A DNA stretch of 64,000 bases from Shinella zoogloeoides (GTDB lineage: Bacteria > Pseudomonadota > Alphaproteobacteria > Rhizobiales > Rhizobiaceae), in contig NZ_CP132311.1 in NCBI RefSeq assembly GCF_030733845.1, forward strand, positions 1,181,501 to 1,245,500. Direction: 5' to 3'. Positions 9,186 to 17,212 of this stretch are shown here, piece by piece; position 1 is the first letter of the stretch, and each line of letters starts with the position of its first letter. Both the position numbers and the translations under genes were made by a program. The notes under the pieces are model-generated. The model saw only the letters and a program-made list of their open reading frames with translations, was not told the DNA's origin and searched no databases.

Positions 9186-10280
9186 ATGAGCGCCACGACC
9201 GCGAACGCATACCGCAGCTTCAACGAGACGGACAGGACCGACCGCAATCGTCGGCAGGTGCGCCGCTGGCTTGGCTTCGTCCTGTTCTCGCTGTTCGTGC
9301 TGGTGCTCGTCGGCGGTGCGACGCGGCTGACCGAATCCGGCCTCTCCATCACCGAATGGAAGCCGATCCACGGCGTCATCCCGCCGATCACCGCCGCCGA
9401 ATGGCAGGAGGAATTCGACCTCTACAAGCGCATTCCGCAATACGAACAGATCAACAGGGACATGACCGTCGACGATTTCAAGACCATCTTCTGGTGGGAA
9501 TGGGCGCACCGGCTTATCGCGCGCTCCATCGGCTTCATCTTCGCCGTGCCGCTCGCCTTCTTCTGGCTGACGGGGCGTATCGAGAAGAAGCTGCGCTGGC
9601 CGCTGGTCGGCCTCCTGGCGCTCGGCGGCTTCCAGGGCTTCATCGGCTGGTGGATGGTGTCTTCGGGCCTTGCCGAGCGCGTCTCGGTCAGCCAGTACCG
9701 GCTGGCCGCGCATCTCACCATCGCCTGTCTCATCTTCGCCTGGACGGCCTGGCTGATGCGCGCGCTCTCGCCGCACAGCGACGATGCCGCGCCGACGGCG
9801 ACCTCGCGGCGCATGGCCGGCATCATTGCCTGCATGGCGATCTTCCAGATCTATCTCGGCGCGCTCGTCGCCGGCCTCGATGCGGGCCTTACCTACAACA
9901 CCTGGCCGCTGATGGACGGCGCCGTGGTGCCGGGCGGCCTCTTCGTGCAGCAGCCTTGGTGGATCAATCTCTTCGAGAACCCCAAGACCGTGCAGTTCGT
10001 CCACCGCCTCGGCGCCTATGTGCTGTTTGCGCTGGTACTCGTCCACATGCTCTCGTCGCTGCGCGCCGCGCCGGAAACGACGCATGCCCGCCGCTCCCTC
10101 GTGCTCTTCGGCCTCGTCTGTCTCCAGGCGACGATCGGTATCCTGACGCTGATCTGGCAGGTCCCGCTCGGCTGGGCGCTCGCCCACCAGGGCGGCGCGC
10201 TGGTCGTGCTCGGCTTCGCGATCGCGCACTGGCGCGGGTTCTATGGGGAAATGGAACGGCACGAGCGGCAAGGGCTGTGA
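9186..10280 (+). CDS. ctaA: Heme A synthase (COX15/CtaA)
   Basis: 364 aa integral membrane protein. It converts heme O to heme A for aa3-type cytochrome oxidase. About eight transmembrane segments are visible, with the family motifs in order: [30 protein letters not shown], a histidine in [34 protein letters not shown] and [11 protein letters not shown]. The paired histidines are the heme ligands known in CtaA. Length and the long loop after TEWKP ([22 protein letters not shown]) fit the alphaproteobacterial/mitochondrial type rather than the Bacillus type. Start: ATG at 9186 with AGGAG 8 bases upstream. It is tail-to-tail with argC, with no base between the two stop codons. Confidence 0.95.
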   Translation: MSATTANAYRSFNETDRTDRNRRQVRRWLGFVLFSLFVLVLVGGATRLTESGLSITEWKPIHGVIPPITAAEWQEEFDLYKRIPQYEQINRDMTVDDFKTIFWWEWAHRLIARSIGFIFAVPLAFFWLTGRIEKKLRWPLVGLLALGGFQGFIGWWMVSSGLAERVSVSQYRLAAHLTIACLIFAWTAWLMRALSPHSDDAAPTATSRRMAGIIACMAIFQIYLGALVAGLDAGLTYNTWPLMDGAVVPGGLFVQQPWWINLFENPKTVQFVHRLGAYVLFALVLVHMLSSLRAAPETTHARRSLVLFGLVCLQATIGILTLIWQVPLGWALAHQGGALVVLGFAIAHWRGFYGEMERHERQGL

Positions 10281-10289
10281 TCAGCCCTT
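10270..10289. terminator. Hairpin spanning both stop codons of ctaA and argC
   Basis: AAGGGCTG and CAGCCCTT form a perfect 8-bp stem with the loop TGAT. The loop and stem contain the TGA of ctaA (10278-10280) and the reverse-strand TGA of argC (10281-10283). There is no T-tract on either side, so it is only a candidate shared terminator or RNA-end structure. Confidence 0.4.
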
Positions 10290-11213
10290 CAGCATCAGGT
10301 CCATGTTCTGCACCGCGGCCCCCGAGGCGCCTTTGCCGAGATTGTCGAGCAGGGCGACGAGGTTGACGTGCGGGGCGCCGGCGGTGCCGAAGACGTAGAG
10401 CTTCATGCGGTCGGTATCGGCAAGCTCGACGGCGTTGACGCGGGCGAGCGCCGCGCTTTCCTTGAGGCCCACCACCTCGACGATGTCCTGGCCGGCATAG
10501 TGGTCGGCCAGCGCCTCATGGATCGAGCCGAGCGAGGCATGGTCGTTGAGATCGGCGAGATAGAGCGGCACCTGCACGATCATGCCCTGCGCGAACTTGC
10601 CGACGGAGGGTGAGAAGAGGGGCGCGCGGGACAGCATGCCGTGCACCTGCATTTCCGGAACGTGCTTGTGCTTGAGCGGCAGGCCGTAGAGGAAGTGCGG
10701 CGCGTCGATGTGCTCGGGGTGGCCGGCATCCTCCATCTGCGCGATCATCTGCTTGCCCCCGCCCGTATAGCCGGAGACGGCATTGACCGTGACGGGATAA
10801 TCCTCCGGCAGGATGCCGGCGAGGCGCAAGGGACGAAGAAGGCCGATCGCACCGGTCGGATAGCAGCCGGGATTGGCGACGTAACGGGCATCCGCGATCT
10901 TCTTCGGCTGCTCCCGGTCCATCTCGGCAAAGCCGTAGGCCCAGTTCGGATCGACACGGTGCGCGGTCGAGGTGTCGATGATGCGCACCTGGTTGTTGCC
11001 GGACACCATGGCGACCGCTTCCTTCGCGGCATCGTCCGGCAGGCAGAGGATCGCGACGTCGGCGCTGTTCAGCAGGTCTTCGCGAAGCTTGGCATTGCGG
11101 CGCTCGGCTTCGGGAATGGAGAGCAGGTCGACATCGTTGCGGCCGGCCATGCGCGTGCGGATCTGCAGGCCCGTCGTGCCGTGTTCACCATCGATGAAGA
11201 TCTTCGGTTTCAT
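10281..11213 (-). CDS. argC: N-acetyl-gamma-glutamyl-phosphate reductase (type 2)
   Basis: 310 aa. Third step of arginine biosynthesis: NADPH-dependent reduction of N-acetylglutamyl-5-phosphate to the semialdehyde. The sequence opens [20 protein letters not shown], a Rossmann start with GxxGxxG-like spacing, and carries the catalytic cysteine in [18 protein letters not shown], then YTGGGKQMI and HKHVPEM (catalytic histidine region). At about 310 residues it belongs to the shorter type 2 enzymes common in alphaproteobacteria. The ATG at 11213 is chosen; a TTG two codons upstream is possible. Monocistronic-looking, convergent with ctaA, and followed upstream by the agmatinase gene in the same orientation with a 96-base gap. 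Confidence 0.95.
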   Translation of the reverse strand: MKPKIFIDGEHGTTGLQIRTRMAGRNDVDLLSIPEAERRNAKLREDLLNSADVAILCLPDDAAKEAVAMVSGNNQVRIIDTSTAHRVDPNWAYGFAEMDREQPKKIADARYVANPGCYPTGAIGLLRPLRLAGILPEDYPVTVNAVSGYTGGGKQMIAQMEDAGHPEHIDAPHFLYGLPLKHKHVPEMQVHGMLSRAPLFSPSVGKFAQGMIVQVPLYLADLNDHASLGSIHEALADHYAGQDIVEVVGLKESAALARVNAVELADTDRMKLYVFGTAGAPHVNLVALLDNLGKGASGAAVQNMDLMLKG

Positions 11214-11309
11214 CTGCAATCCAATCCTGTCAAAGCCCTGTATGCGGCCGATATAGCCCCTTGCCTTGTCGCATTCAATGCCGCCTTGGCGGCGTTCGGC
11301 ACTGCCGCG

Positions 11310-12263
11310 TCAGCGGCGCTCGGCGAGCCATTCAGCGCGGTGGCCGAGCATGTACATGGCGATGGTCGAGCCGGCGATGGCGGTGATATCAGCATGATCG
11401 TAGGCCGGAGCCACCTCCACGACATCCGACCCCACCACGTTCAGCGCGCCGAGCTTGCGCAGCACGGAGAGGATTTTTGCGCTCGTCGGGCCGCCGGAGA
11501 CGGGCGTGCCGGTGCCCGGCGCGAAGGCCGGATCGAGGCAATCGATATCGAAGGTCAGGTAGCTCGCCTTGTCGCCGACATGGCGGACGATCGTGTCGGC
11601 AATGTCGCCGGCGCTCATGTCCTCGACATCGTAGCCATAGAGAATGCGGATGCCGCAATCCTCGGGCGCGTGGGTCCTGATGCCGATCTGGATCGAGGTC
11701 GCGGGATCGATCAGCCCTTCGCGCACGGCGGTGCCGACGAAGGAGCCGTGGTCGATACGGCCCTTTTCATCCGCCCAGGTATCCTGATGCGCATCGAACT
11801 GGACGAGGGAGAGGGGGCCGTGCTTTTCCGCATGGGCGCGCAGCAGCGGCAGCGTGATGAAATGGTCGCCGCCGAGCGTCAGCATGTAGGCGCCGGATTT
11901 CAGGATCTTCCTGGCCTCGCGCTCGATCGTTCCCGGCGTCTTCTGGTGGTTGCCGTAGTCGAGCAGGCAGTCGCCGTAGTCGATGACGGCCATCTCCTCG
12001 AAGAGGTCGCGCTCGAAGGGATATTGCGGGTCGTTGTCCATGATCGCCGAGGCACGGCGGATGGCCTGCGGTCCGAAGCGCGCGCCGGGGCGATTGGAGG
12101 TCGCGGCGTCGAAGGGAATGCCCCAGACGACCACATCGACATCCTTCAGCACCTTTGTGTAGCGCCGGCGCATGAAGGAGAGGATGCCGGCATGGGTCGG
12201 GTCCGAGGCGGCGCTTTTCAGCGTCTTGGCCGTGATGGCGTGGTCGATCGTCTTGTTGGCCAT
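11310..12263 (-). CDS. speB: Agmatinase / ureohydrolase family protein
   Basis: 317 aa. Ureohydrolase fold with the binuclear manganese ligands visible: GGDHFITLP (His), FDAHQDTW (Asp, His, Asp) and FDIDCLDPAFAPGTGTP (two Asp). The N-terminal loop VVVWGIPFDAATSNRPGARFGPQAIR is typical of agmatinases, which hydrolyse agmatine to putrescine and urea. The protein lacks arginase-type signatures, so agmatinase is the better call, but related guanidino-acid hydrolases share this motif set. Start ATG at 12263 with AGAGGG 6 bases upstream. The gene lies between argC and the rplM-rpsI operon, all on the minus strand; a rhizobial-type repeat and the rpsI terminator lie upstream of it. Confidence 0.85.
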   Translation of the reverse strand: MANKTIDHAITAKTLKSAASDPTHAGILSFMRRRYTKVLKDVDVVVWGIPFDAATSNRPGARFGPQAIRRASAIMDNDPQYPFERDLFEEMAVIDYGDCLLDYGNHQKTPGTIEREARKILKSGAYMLTLGGDHFITLPLLRAHAEKHGPLSLVQFDAHQDTWADEKGRIDHGSFVGTAVREGLIDPATSIQIGIRTHAPEDCGIRILYGYDVEDMSAGDIADTIVRHVGDKASYLTFDIDCLDPAFAPGTGTPVSGGPTSAKILSVLRKLGALNVVGSDVVEVAPAYDHADITAIAGSTIAMYMLGHRAEWLAERR

Positions 12264-12271
12264 GAAAGTCC

Positions 12272-12310
12272 CTCTAGAGCATTTCCAGCGAACCTATGCA
12301 GCGGAAATGC
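12272..12310. repeat. Short palindromic intergenic repeat, rhizobial type
   Basis: An 8-bp palindrome CTCTAGAG (12272-12279) runs into an inverted repeat GCATTTCC (12279-12286) / GGAAATGC (12303-12310) with a 16-base spacer, followed by GAAAAACCAAA. The TCTAGAGCATTT...GAAATGCGAAAAA pattern resembles dispersed intergenic repeats I associate with Rhizobiales genomes; only one copy is seen in this window. It overlaps the ribosome binding site region of the agmatinase gene. Confidence 0.45.
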
Positions 12311-12385
12311 GAAAAACCAAATGTGGCGGGACGTTCGCCAATCGCTGCGTTCAAGGCAAGGGATATTTGCGGATTTTACCAGGCG

Positions 12386-12415
12386 AAAACGAAAAGGCCG
12401 GGGCGAACCCCGGCC
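12386..12415 (-). terminator. Rho-independent terminator of rplM-rpsI
   Basis: On the minus strand a perfect 8-bp stem GGCCGGGG / CCCCGGCC with a TTCG tetraloop is followed by TTTTCGTTTT. It lies 28 bases after the rpsI stop codon. Confidence 0.85.
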
Positions 12416-12442
12416 TTTCCTGAAGACAAGTCTTCCGAGCGA

Positions 12443-12919
12443 TCAACGCTTGGAGAACTGGAACGAACGACGGGCCTTGGCCTTGCCGTACTTCTTGCGT
12501 TCGACGACGCGCGAGTCGCGGGTCAGGAAGCCGCCCTTCTTGAGGACCGAGCGCAGGCCCGGCTCGAAGTAGGTCAGCGCCTTGGAGATGCCGTGACGAA
12601 CGGCACCGGCCTGGCCGGAAAGACCGCCGCCGGCGACGGTGGCGTCGACGTCGAACTGGCCGTCACGGGCAGCCGCGAAGATCGGCTGCTGCAGGATCAT
12701 CTGCAGGACCGGGCGGGCGAAGTAGGCTTCGAACGACTTGCCGTTGACGGTGATCTTGCCGGAGCCCGGCTTGACCCACACGCGGGCGACGGCGTCCTTG
12801 CGCTTGCCGGTGGCGTAGGAACGGCCCTGGGCGTCAACCTTCTTGACGTGAACCGGGGCGGAAGCGGCCGGAGCTGCAGCGGCGACGCCGAGGTCCTTGA
12901 GCGAGGAGAGGTCGGCCAT
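12443..12919 (-). CDS. rpsI: 30S ribosomal protein S9
   Basis: 158 aa, with the N-terminal extension ([20 protein letters not shown]) common in alphaproteobacterial S9. The conserved core starts at [20 protein letters not shown] and includes [19 protein letters not shown]. The C-terminus ends [17 protein letters not shown], the basic tail that reaches the decoding centre and contacts P-site tRNA. It begins 2 bases after the rplM stop, the standard rplM-rpsI operon arrangement, and is followed by a strong terminator. Confidence 0.98.
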   Translation of the reverse strand: MADLSSLKDLGVAAAAPAASAPVHVKKVDAQGRSYATGKRKDAVARVWVKPGSGKITVNGKSFEAYFARPVLQMILQQPIFAAARDGQFDVDATVAGGGLSGQAGAVRHGISKALTYFEPGLRSVLKKGGFLTRDSRVVERKKYGKAKARRSFQFSKR

Positions 12920-12921
12920 TA

Positions 12922-13386
12922 TCAGGCGCTCCTTGTGTTCTTGCTGTTCAGCTTGGCGACGTCGAGAACGACGGGCTGCTGGGCTTCGTGCGGGTGGTTG
13001 GAGCCGGCGTAGACGCGCAGGTTCTTCATCTGGCGACGGCCGAGCGGGCCGCGCGGAACCATGCGTTCGACGGCCTTCTCGAGGACGCGCTCCGGGAAGC
13101 GGCCTTCGATGATCTGGCGAGCCGTACGCTCCTTGATGCCGCCCGGGTAACCGGTGTGCCAGTAGTACTTCTTGTCGGAGTACTTCTTGCCGGTGAAGAC
13201 GACCTTGTCGGCGTTGATCACGATGATGTTGTCACCATCGTCGACGTGCGGCGTGAAGGTGGCCTTGTGCTTGCCGCGCAGGCGGTTTGCGATGAGGGTA
13301 GCGAGGCGACCGACAACGAGGCCTTCGGCGTCGATGAGGATCCACTGCTTCTCTACCTCGGCGGGCTTCTGTACGAAGGTTGCCAT
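12922..13386 (-). CDS. rplM: 50S ribosomal protein L13
   Basis: 154 aa. Conserved L13 features: [29 protein letters not shown], the [19 protein letters not shown] strand, [15 protein letters not shown] and the [23 protein letters not shown] motif. It binds 23S rRNA early in 50S assembly. ATG at 13386 is chosen because it gives the family start [15 protein letters not shown]; longer in-frame starts lead into an unrelated stretch. First gene of the rplM-rpsI operon; about 230 bases of leader/promoter region separate it from the convergently oriented thioesterase block upstream. No strong Shine-Dalgarno sequence is seen (GAAAGAG about 8 bases upstream). Confidence 0.97.
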   Translation of the reverse strand: MATFVQKPAEVEKQWILIDAEGLVVGRLATLIANRLRGKHKATFTPHVDDGDNIIVINADKVVFTGKKYSDKKYYWHTGYPGGIKERTARQIIEGRFPERVLEKAVERMVPRGPLGRRQMKNLRVYAGSNHPHEAQQPVVLDVAKLNSKNTRSA

Positions 13387-13615
13387 AGGAGTAGCTCTTT
13401 CTTTGAGGTCCCGAAGCCTTGCGGCAGCGGGCGTTTCTTGTTGCTTGGTTTGGCGCCTTGCGGATGCCAAAAATCGAACGCGGCCCGTGGGGACCGCGAT
13501 CTGGAGCGGCTTATAAGCGAGAGCCGATTTGGCGTCAAGGGATGCGCCCCTGGCATCGTCAAAGATAGACTAATGAAAACAACTGGTTATCGTTGTGGTG
13601 TGTGGATACCACAAA

Positions 13616-14047
13616 TTATCGCGGCGGAATCGAATAGGTCGCGGTCGCATGCGCCACCAGATCGTCGCCGTCCTCGTCGAAAATCGACGCTTCCGCGACC
13701 GCCAGCCGCTTGCCGAGTTTCAGGATCTTGCAGGTGCAGGAGAGAGGGCCGGGCCGGGGCTTGCGCAGAAAGTTGATGTTGAGGCTGGTGGTGACGGCAA
13801 GCGCCACCGCGCCGATATGCGCCAGCACCACGCAATAGGCGCCGACATCGGCGAGCGCGAACAGCGTGGGGCCGGAAATAGTGCCGCCGGGACGCAAGTG
13901 CCGGTCGTTGGGCAGGAGGCGTATGACGATCGTGCCGGCCGCCACATTCGTCACCTCGAAGACCTTGCCATCCGTGTGAAGCTGCGGAAAATCCTCTTCG
14001 AGGAAGCGGTTCAGTGCCTCCGGGTCCATGATCGGCGTCAGTTCCAT
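13616..14047 (-). CDS. PaaI-family hotdog thioesterase
   Basis: 143 aa hotdog-fold protein of the PaaI/YdiI type, expected to hydrolyse acyl-CoA thioesters. Visible are the strand VIRLLPNDRHLRPGGTISGPTLFALADVGAYCVVLAHIG, where family members carry the active-site acidic residue on the central helix (here D in LADVGAY), and the following LAVTTSLNINFLRKPRPG. Two in-frame ATGs occur 9 bases apart. AGGAG abuts the first one and lies 9 bases before the second, so the second (14047) is the likely start. Substrate unknown. The opposite-strand neighbour is a crotonase-family gene, so both may act on acyl-CoA, but they are not co-transcribed. Confidence 0.8.
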   Translation of the reverse strand: MELTPIMDPEALNRFLEEDFPQLHTDGKVFEVTNVAAGTIVIRLLPNDRHLRPGGTISGPTLFALADVGAYCVVLAHIGAVALAVTTSLNINFLRKPRPGPLSCTCKILKLGKRLAVAEASIFDEDGDDLVAHATATYSIPPR

Positions 14048-14182
14048 GGCATGCATCTCCTGTCGCCTGCTTTACAGACCGATTTCCCGGCCGCGGCAAG
14101 CCCTCTCAAAGTCTATGCCGGCGTGCTTGAAACCATCGTGCCCGAGGCGTAGGACCACCGGGGACGAAAAAAGGAGGCGATC

Positions 14183-15004
14183 ATGGCGGATGTGGTGTCG
14201 TTCAGGAAAGAGGAGGCCGCCGGCCTCGTGCGGGTCGAGCGTTTCGAACCGATCCTGCGGATCACGCTCAACAATCCGCCGGCGAACGCCCTTTCCATCG
14301 CCGTCATGACGGCGCTTGGCGAGGCGCTCGATGCCGCGGCGTCCGACGAGGCGATCCGCATCGTCGTGCTGGCCTCTACCGGCAAGGTGTTCTCCGCCGG
14401 CCACGACCTCAAGGAGATGACCGCGCATCGCGACGAGGCCGACGGTGGCCGCGCCTTCTTCGAAAAGACCATGCGCATGGCCGCCGACATCATGCTGAAG
14501 ATCGCCGCGCTGCCGCAGCCGGTGGTCGCCGAGATCGACGGGCTCGCCACGGCCGCCGGGTGCCAGCTCGTCGCCAGTTGCGACCTCGCGATCTGCACCG
14601 ATACCTCCGCCTTCTGCACGCCGGGCGTCAATATCGGCCTCTTCTGCTCGACGCCGATGGTCGCCGTCACCCGCGCCGCGCATCCCAAGCAGGCGATGGA
14701 GATGCTGCTGACCGGCGAGACGATCGACGCCTCGACCGCCAAGGATTTCGGCCTCGTCAACCGCATCGTCCCGCAGCAATACCTGCGGCAGGTCGTCGAC
14801 AAATACGCCGCCGTCATCGCCGCCAAGTCGCCGCAGGCGCTACGCATCGGCAAGGCCGCGATGCGCGCCCAGGCCGGCCTGCCGCTGCCGCAAGCCTACG
14901 ACATCGCCGTCGCGACGATGGTGGACAACATGTTCGCGGACGATGCGAAGGAGGGGATCGGCGCATTCCTCGGTAAGCGCATGCCGGAGTGGAAAAAAAT
15001 CTGA
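14183..15004 (+). CDS. Crotonase-family protein, ECHDC3-like, lacking both catalytic glutamates
   Basis: 273 aa crotonase fold. CoA-binding and oxyanion-hole parts are present: ITLNNPPANALS, SAGHDLKEM and GLATAAGCQLVASCDLA. In true enoyl-CoA hydratases the last motif is followed by a catalytic Glu (G-x-E) and a second Glu lies in the P-E-x-x-L-G segment. Here the positions read GCQL and CTPGVNIGLFCSTP, without glutamates. That combination matches the ECHDC3 branch (mitochondrial enoyl-CoA hydratase domain-containing protein 3), whose reaction is not settled. It should therefore not be called a hydratase. ATG at 14183 with AAAGGAGG about 6 bases upstream. Followed 45 bases later by the higBA locus. 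Confidence 0.8.
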   Translation: MADVVSFRKEEAAGLVRVERFEPILRITLNNPPANALSIAVMTALGEALDAAASDEAIRIVVLASTGKVFSAGHDLKEMTAHRDEADGGRAFFEKTMRMAADIMLKIAALPQPVVAEIDGLATAAGCQLVASCDLAICTDTSAFCTPGVNIGLFCSTPMVAVTRAAHPKQAMEMLLTGETIDASTAKDFGLVNRIVPQQYLRQVVDKYAAVIAAKSPQALRIGKAAMRAQAGLPLPQAYDIAVATMVDNMFADDAKEGIGAFLGKRMPEWKKI

Positions 15005-15023
15005 GGCTTTCCGGTGGATGTAC

Positions 15024-15050
15024 TCCGGGAAGCGTAGTATGCTTCCCGGA
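15024..15050. promoter_or_regulatory. Perfect inverted repeat at the higB start, probable HigA operator
   Basis: TCCGGGAAGC (15024-15033) and GCTTCCCGGA (15041-15050) form a 10-bp perfect inverted repeat with the spacer GTAGTAT. The last base of the right arm is the A of the higB ATG. Type II antitoxins such as HigA usually bind palindromes over their own promoter. A terminator hairpin for the upstream crotonase gene is the other reading, but no T-tract follows. Confidence 0.55.
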
Positions 15051-15327
15051 TGATCAAGTCGATTGCGGATACGGCAACCCGGCAGTTCATTGAAGCGGGC
15101 AAATCCAGGTTTTCCGGGCTCGATTCCGCAAAAGCCATGGCTCGTCTCAATGTTCTCAATGCCGCTCGCAATCTGGACGATATATCGCCACTTCGTCGAT
15201 CGGGCTCCATAAATTGACCGGCGACCGCAAGGGGCAATGGGCGATGGCGATCAACGGGCCGTGGCGTCTTTGTTTCCGTTTCGAGAACGGGGACGCTTAC
15301 GATGTCGAGATCGTTGACTATCATTGA
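15050..15327 (+). pseudogene. higB: HigB/RelE-type toxin with one-base frameshift
   Basis: From ATG 15050 the frame reads MIKSIADTATRQFIEAGKSR and continues as a HigB N-terminus to ARNLDDISP (codon 47, ending 15190). It then goes out of frame and stops early. A second frame from 15193 gives SSIGLHKLTGDRKGQWAMAI and then the typical HigB C-terminus NGPWRLCFRFENGDAYDVEIVDYH to the TGA at 15325-15327. Total length is 278 bases, one short of a 92-codon HigB gene, so a single-base deletion near 15191 explains it. HigB is a ribosome-dependent mRNase. The gene would be non-functional unless the shift is a sequencing error. The antitoxin gene 12 bases downstream is intact. No Shine-Dalgarno sequence precedes the ATG. 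Confidence 0.85.
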
Positions 15328-15339
15328 AGGAGAAGATGG

Positions 15340-15627
15340 ATGTTCGAGGTTCATCCCGGTTCCATCCTGAAGGAAGAGCTGGAGGCGCGGGAGATGAGCG
15401 GCAATGCGCTTGCGCTCGCGCTGAGGATCAATTCCGGCCGTGTATCGGAAATTATAGGCGGCAAACGCGGGATTTCTGCAGATACCGCGCTTCGTCTAGG
15501 GCGTTACTTCGGTAACGATCCGCAGTTCTGGTTGGGGCTGCAAGCGACCTATGACCTTGCCGTTGCACGCCGGGAGAGCGGCGAGAAGATATTGCGGGAA
15601 GTTCTGCCGGCTCAGACGGCGGCGTAG
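15340..15627 (+). CDS. higA: HigA-type antitoxin (XRE helix-turn-helix)
   Basis: 95 aa. It has the HigA family pattern: HPGSILKEELEAREMSGNAL, the helix-turn-helix ALALRINSGRVSEIIGGKRG and the C-terminal helical part ISADTALRLGRYFGNDPQFWLGLQ. It should bind and neutralise HigB and repress the operon through the inverted repeat at 15024-15050. AAGGAG lies 8-13 bases upstream of the ATG at 15340. The gene is complete although the toxin gene is frameshifted. It is convergent with the EamA transporter gene, with one base between the two stop codons. Confidence 0.88.
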   Translation: MFEVHPGSILKEELEAREMSGNALALALRINSGRVSEIIGGKRGISADTALRLGRYFGNDPQFWLGLQATYDLAVARRESGEKILREVLPAQTAA

Positions 15628-15628
15628 T

Positions 15629-16465
15629 TCACGCCAGCTTCAGCACCAGCACACCCGCCGCGATCACCGCGCCGGCGATGTAGCGCCAGATGCTGGCCTT
15701 CTCCTTCAGGATGAAGACGGAGATCAGGAGGGCGAAGAGGATGGCGGTTTCGCGTAGCGCCGCCACGGTGGCGACCGGGGCCTTGGTCATTGCCCACAGC
15801 GCAAGGCCGTAGGAGGCAATGGAGCCGGCGCCGCCGAAAAGGCCGCGGGCCCAGTTGCGGCGGACATGACTCTTGACGGTGGCCGTGCCGCGTCGTGTGA
15901 TCGCCCATGCGAACAATAGGACCGGCGGCAGGAGCGACATCCAGAGCGTATAGGAGATGGCGTTGCCCGAAATGCGCGCACCGGCCCCGTCGACGAAGGT
16001 GTAGGTTGCGATGACGATGGCATTGGCGAGCGCCAGCAGGATGGCGTGCCGGCCGCCGTGCCGCGATTCGAAGGCGAGCGTCAGCACGCCGGCCGAAATG
16101 ACGAGCACGCCGGCCATCGCGGTCGGTGAAAGGTGCTCTCCCAGAACGAACCCGCTCGTCATCGCCACGAGAAGCGGCGCGCAGCCGCGCATCAGGGGAT
16201 AGACGAGCCCGATATCCCCGGCCCGGTAGGCCGCCGCGACGAGCTGGAAATAGGCGAATTGCAGGACGGCCGAAACGAGGATGAAGGGCCAGGCCTCGGG
16301 CTTCGGCAACGGCACGAAGGGCAGGAAGGCAAGGCCGACGGCGCCGGCGCCGAGCGCCACCATCGCCGCATCGAGCGATTTGTCCGTGCCGGATTTGACG
16401 ATGGCGTTCCAGGTCGCATGCAGGGCTGCGCCGAACAGCACGAGAAAGAGGACGTCTAACGGCAA
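15629..16465 (-). CDS. EamA/DMT-family transporter
   Basis: 278 aa, ten predicted transmembrane helices in two repeated EamA halves. Family cues are VLFGAALHATWNAIVKSG at the start, YFQLVAAAYRAGDIGLVYPLMRG at the end of the first half, and ASYGLALWAMTKAPVATVAALRETAILFALLISVFILKE in the second half. Members export or import amino acids, nucleotide sugars or other metabolites; the substrate cannot be read from sequence. The start is TTG at 16465, with GAGG 8 bases upstream and no nearby ATG, giving the expected first helix PLDVLFLVLFGAALH. Convergent with higA. Confidence 0.85.
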   Translation of the reverse strand: MPLDVLFLVLFGAALHATWNAIVKSGTDKSLDAAMVALGAGAVGLAFLPFVPLPKPEAWPFILVSAVLQFAYFQLVAAAYRAGDIGLVYPLMRGCAPLLVAMTSGFVLGEHLSPTAMAGVLVISAGVLTLAFESRHGGRHAILLALANAIVIATYTFVDGAGARISGNAISYTLWMSLLPPVLLFAWAITRRGTATVKSHVRRNWARGLFGGAGSIASYGLALWAMTKAPVATVAALRETAILFALLISVFILKEKASIWRYIAGAVIAAGVLVLKLA

Positions 16466-16711
16466 TATGGGACCTCGGAGGGGGCATGCGGAAGGGGAGC
16501 GGCCTCTTCATCCGCCCAAAACCGGCGATTTGCAATCGCGATTTTCGTCAATTGCCGGCCGGATACCGCCAAAACCGCGAAATATGCGCCGTATTGGCAC
16601 GGTTCGCCCGGACGGCCGCTCGAAGGGACGGTCGCCTTCTTTAATAGTTTGGGCTAGATTAAGGCCGCCAAGACGAACGAGGGACGGTCGCGAACGCCGG
16701 AGGAGGCAGCG

Positions 16712-17149
16712 ATGAACCACGATCACTATTCCGACAGTTATATCCGCCACATCCTGAAATCCGTGCAGACGATCGCCGTGCTCGGCGCTTCGCCGCACGA
16801 TGGCCGGCCGAGCCATGGCGTCATGGGCTTCCTGCTCGGCAAGGGCTATCATGTCATCCCGGTCAATCCCGGCCATGCCGGCAAGACGATCCTCGGGCAG
16901 ACGGTCTATGCCCATCTTGCCGACATTCCCGAGCCGATCGACATGGTCGATGTCTTCCGCGCCGCGAACCAGTTCCCGGCGGTGGTCGACGAGGTGCTGG
17001 CGCTGCGCCCGCTGCCGTCGGTGCTCTGGGGCCAGTTCTCCGTGCGCGACGATGCGGCGGCCGCGCGGGCCGAGGCGGCGGGCATCCGGGTCGTCATGGA
17101 TCGCTGCCCCGTCACGGAATATCCGGTGCTGATGCTCAAGGCCTCCTGA
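16712..17149 (+). CDS. CoA-binding domain protein (YccU type), copy 1
   Basis: 145 aa, a single Rossmann-type CoA_binding_2 domain. Visible are YIRHILKSVQTIAVLGASPH (nucleotide-binding strand and loop), GYHVIPVNPGHAGKTILGQ, DIPEPIDMVDVFRAANQFP and the C-terminal VVMDRCPVTEYP with a conserved Asp-Arg-Cys. Members bind CoA or related nucleotides; no reaction is assigned. GGAGG lies about 10 bases upstream of ATG 16712. It is followed 63 bases later by a close paralogue in the same orientation, so this is a tandem duplication. Confidence 0.85.
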   Translation: MNHDHYSDSYIRHILKSVQTIAVLGASPHDGRPSHGVMGFLLGKGYHVIPVNPGHAGKTILGQTVYAHLADIPEPIDMVDVFRAANQFPAVVDEVLALRPLPSVLWGQFSVRDDAAAARAEAAGIRVVMDRCPVTEYPVLMLKAS

Positions 17150-17212
17150 CGGCGTCCATATTGACTTCACGTTGCGTTACCCCAATTCTCCGCGCAGAAA
17201 CGGGACAGCGCC

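Noticed and set aside
15050..15327. Programmed frameshifting in higB.
   Set aside because: No slippery heptamer, stop-adjacent signal or downstream pseudoknot is evident at 15185-15200; a simple deletion is the simpler explanation.
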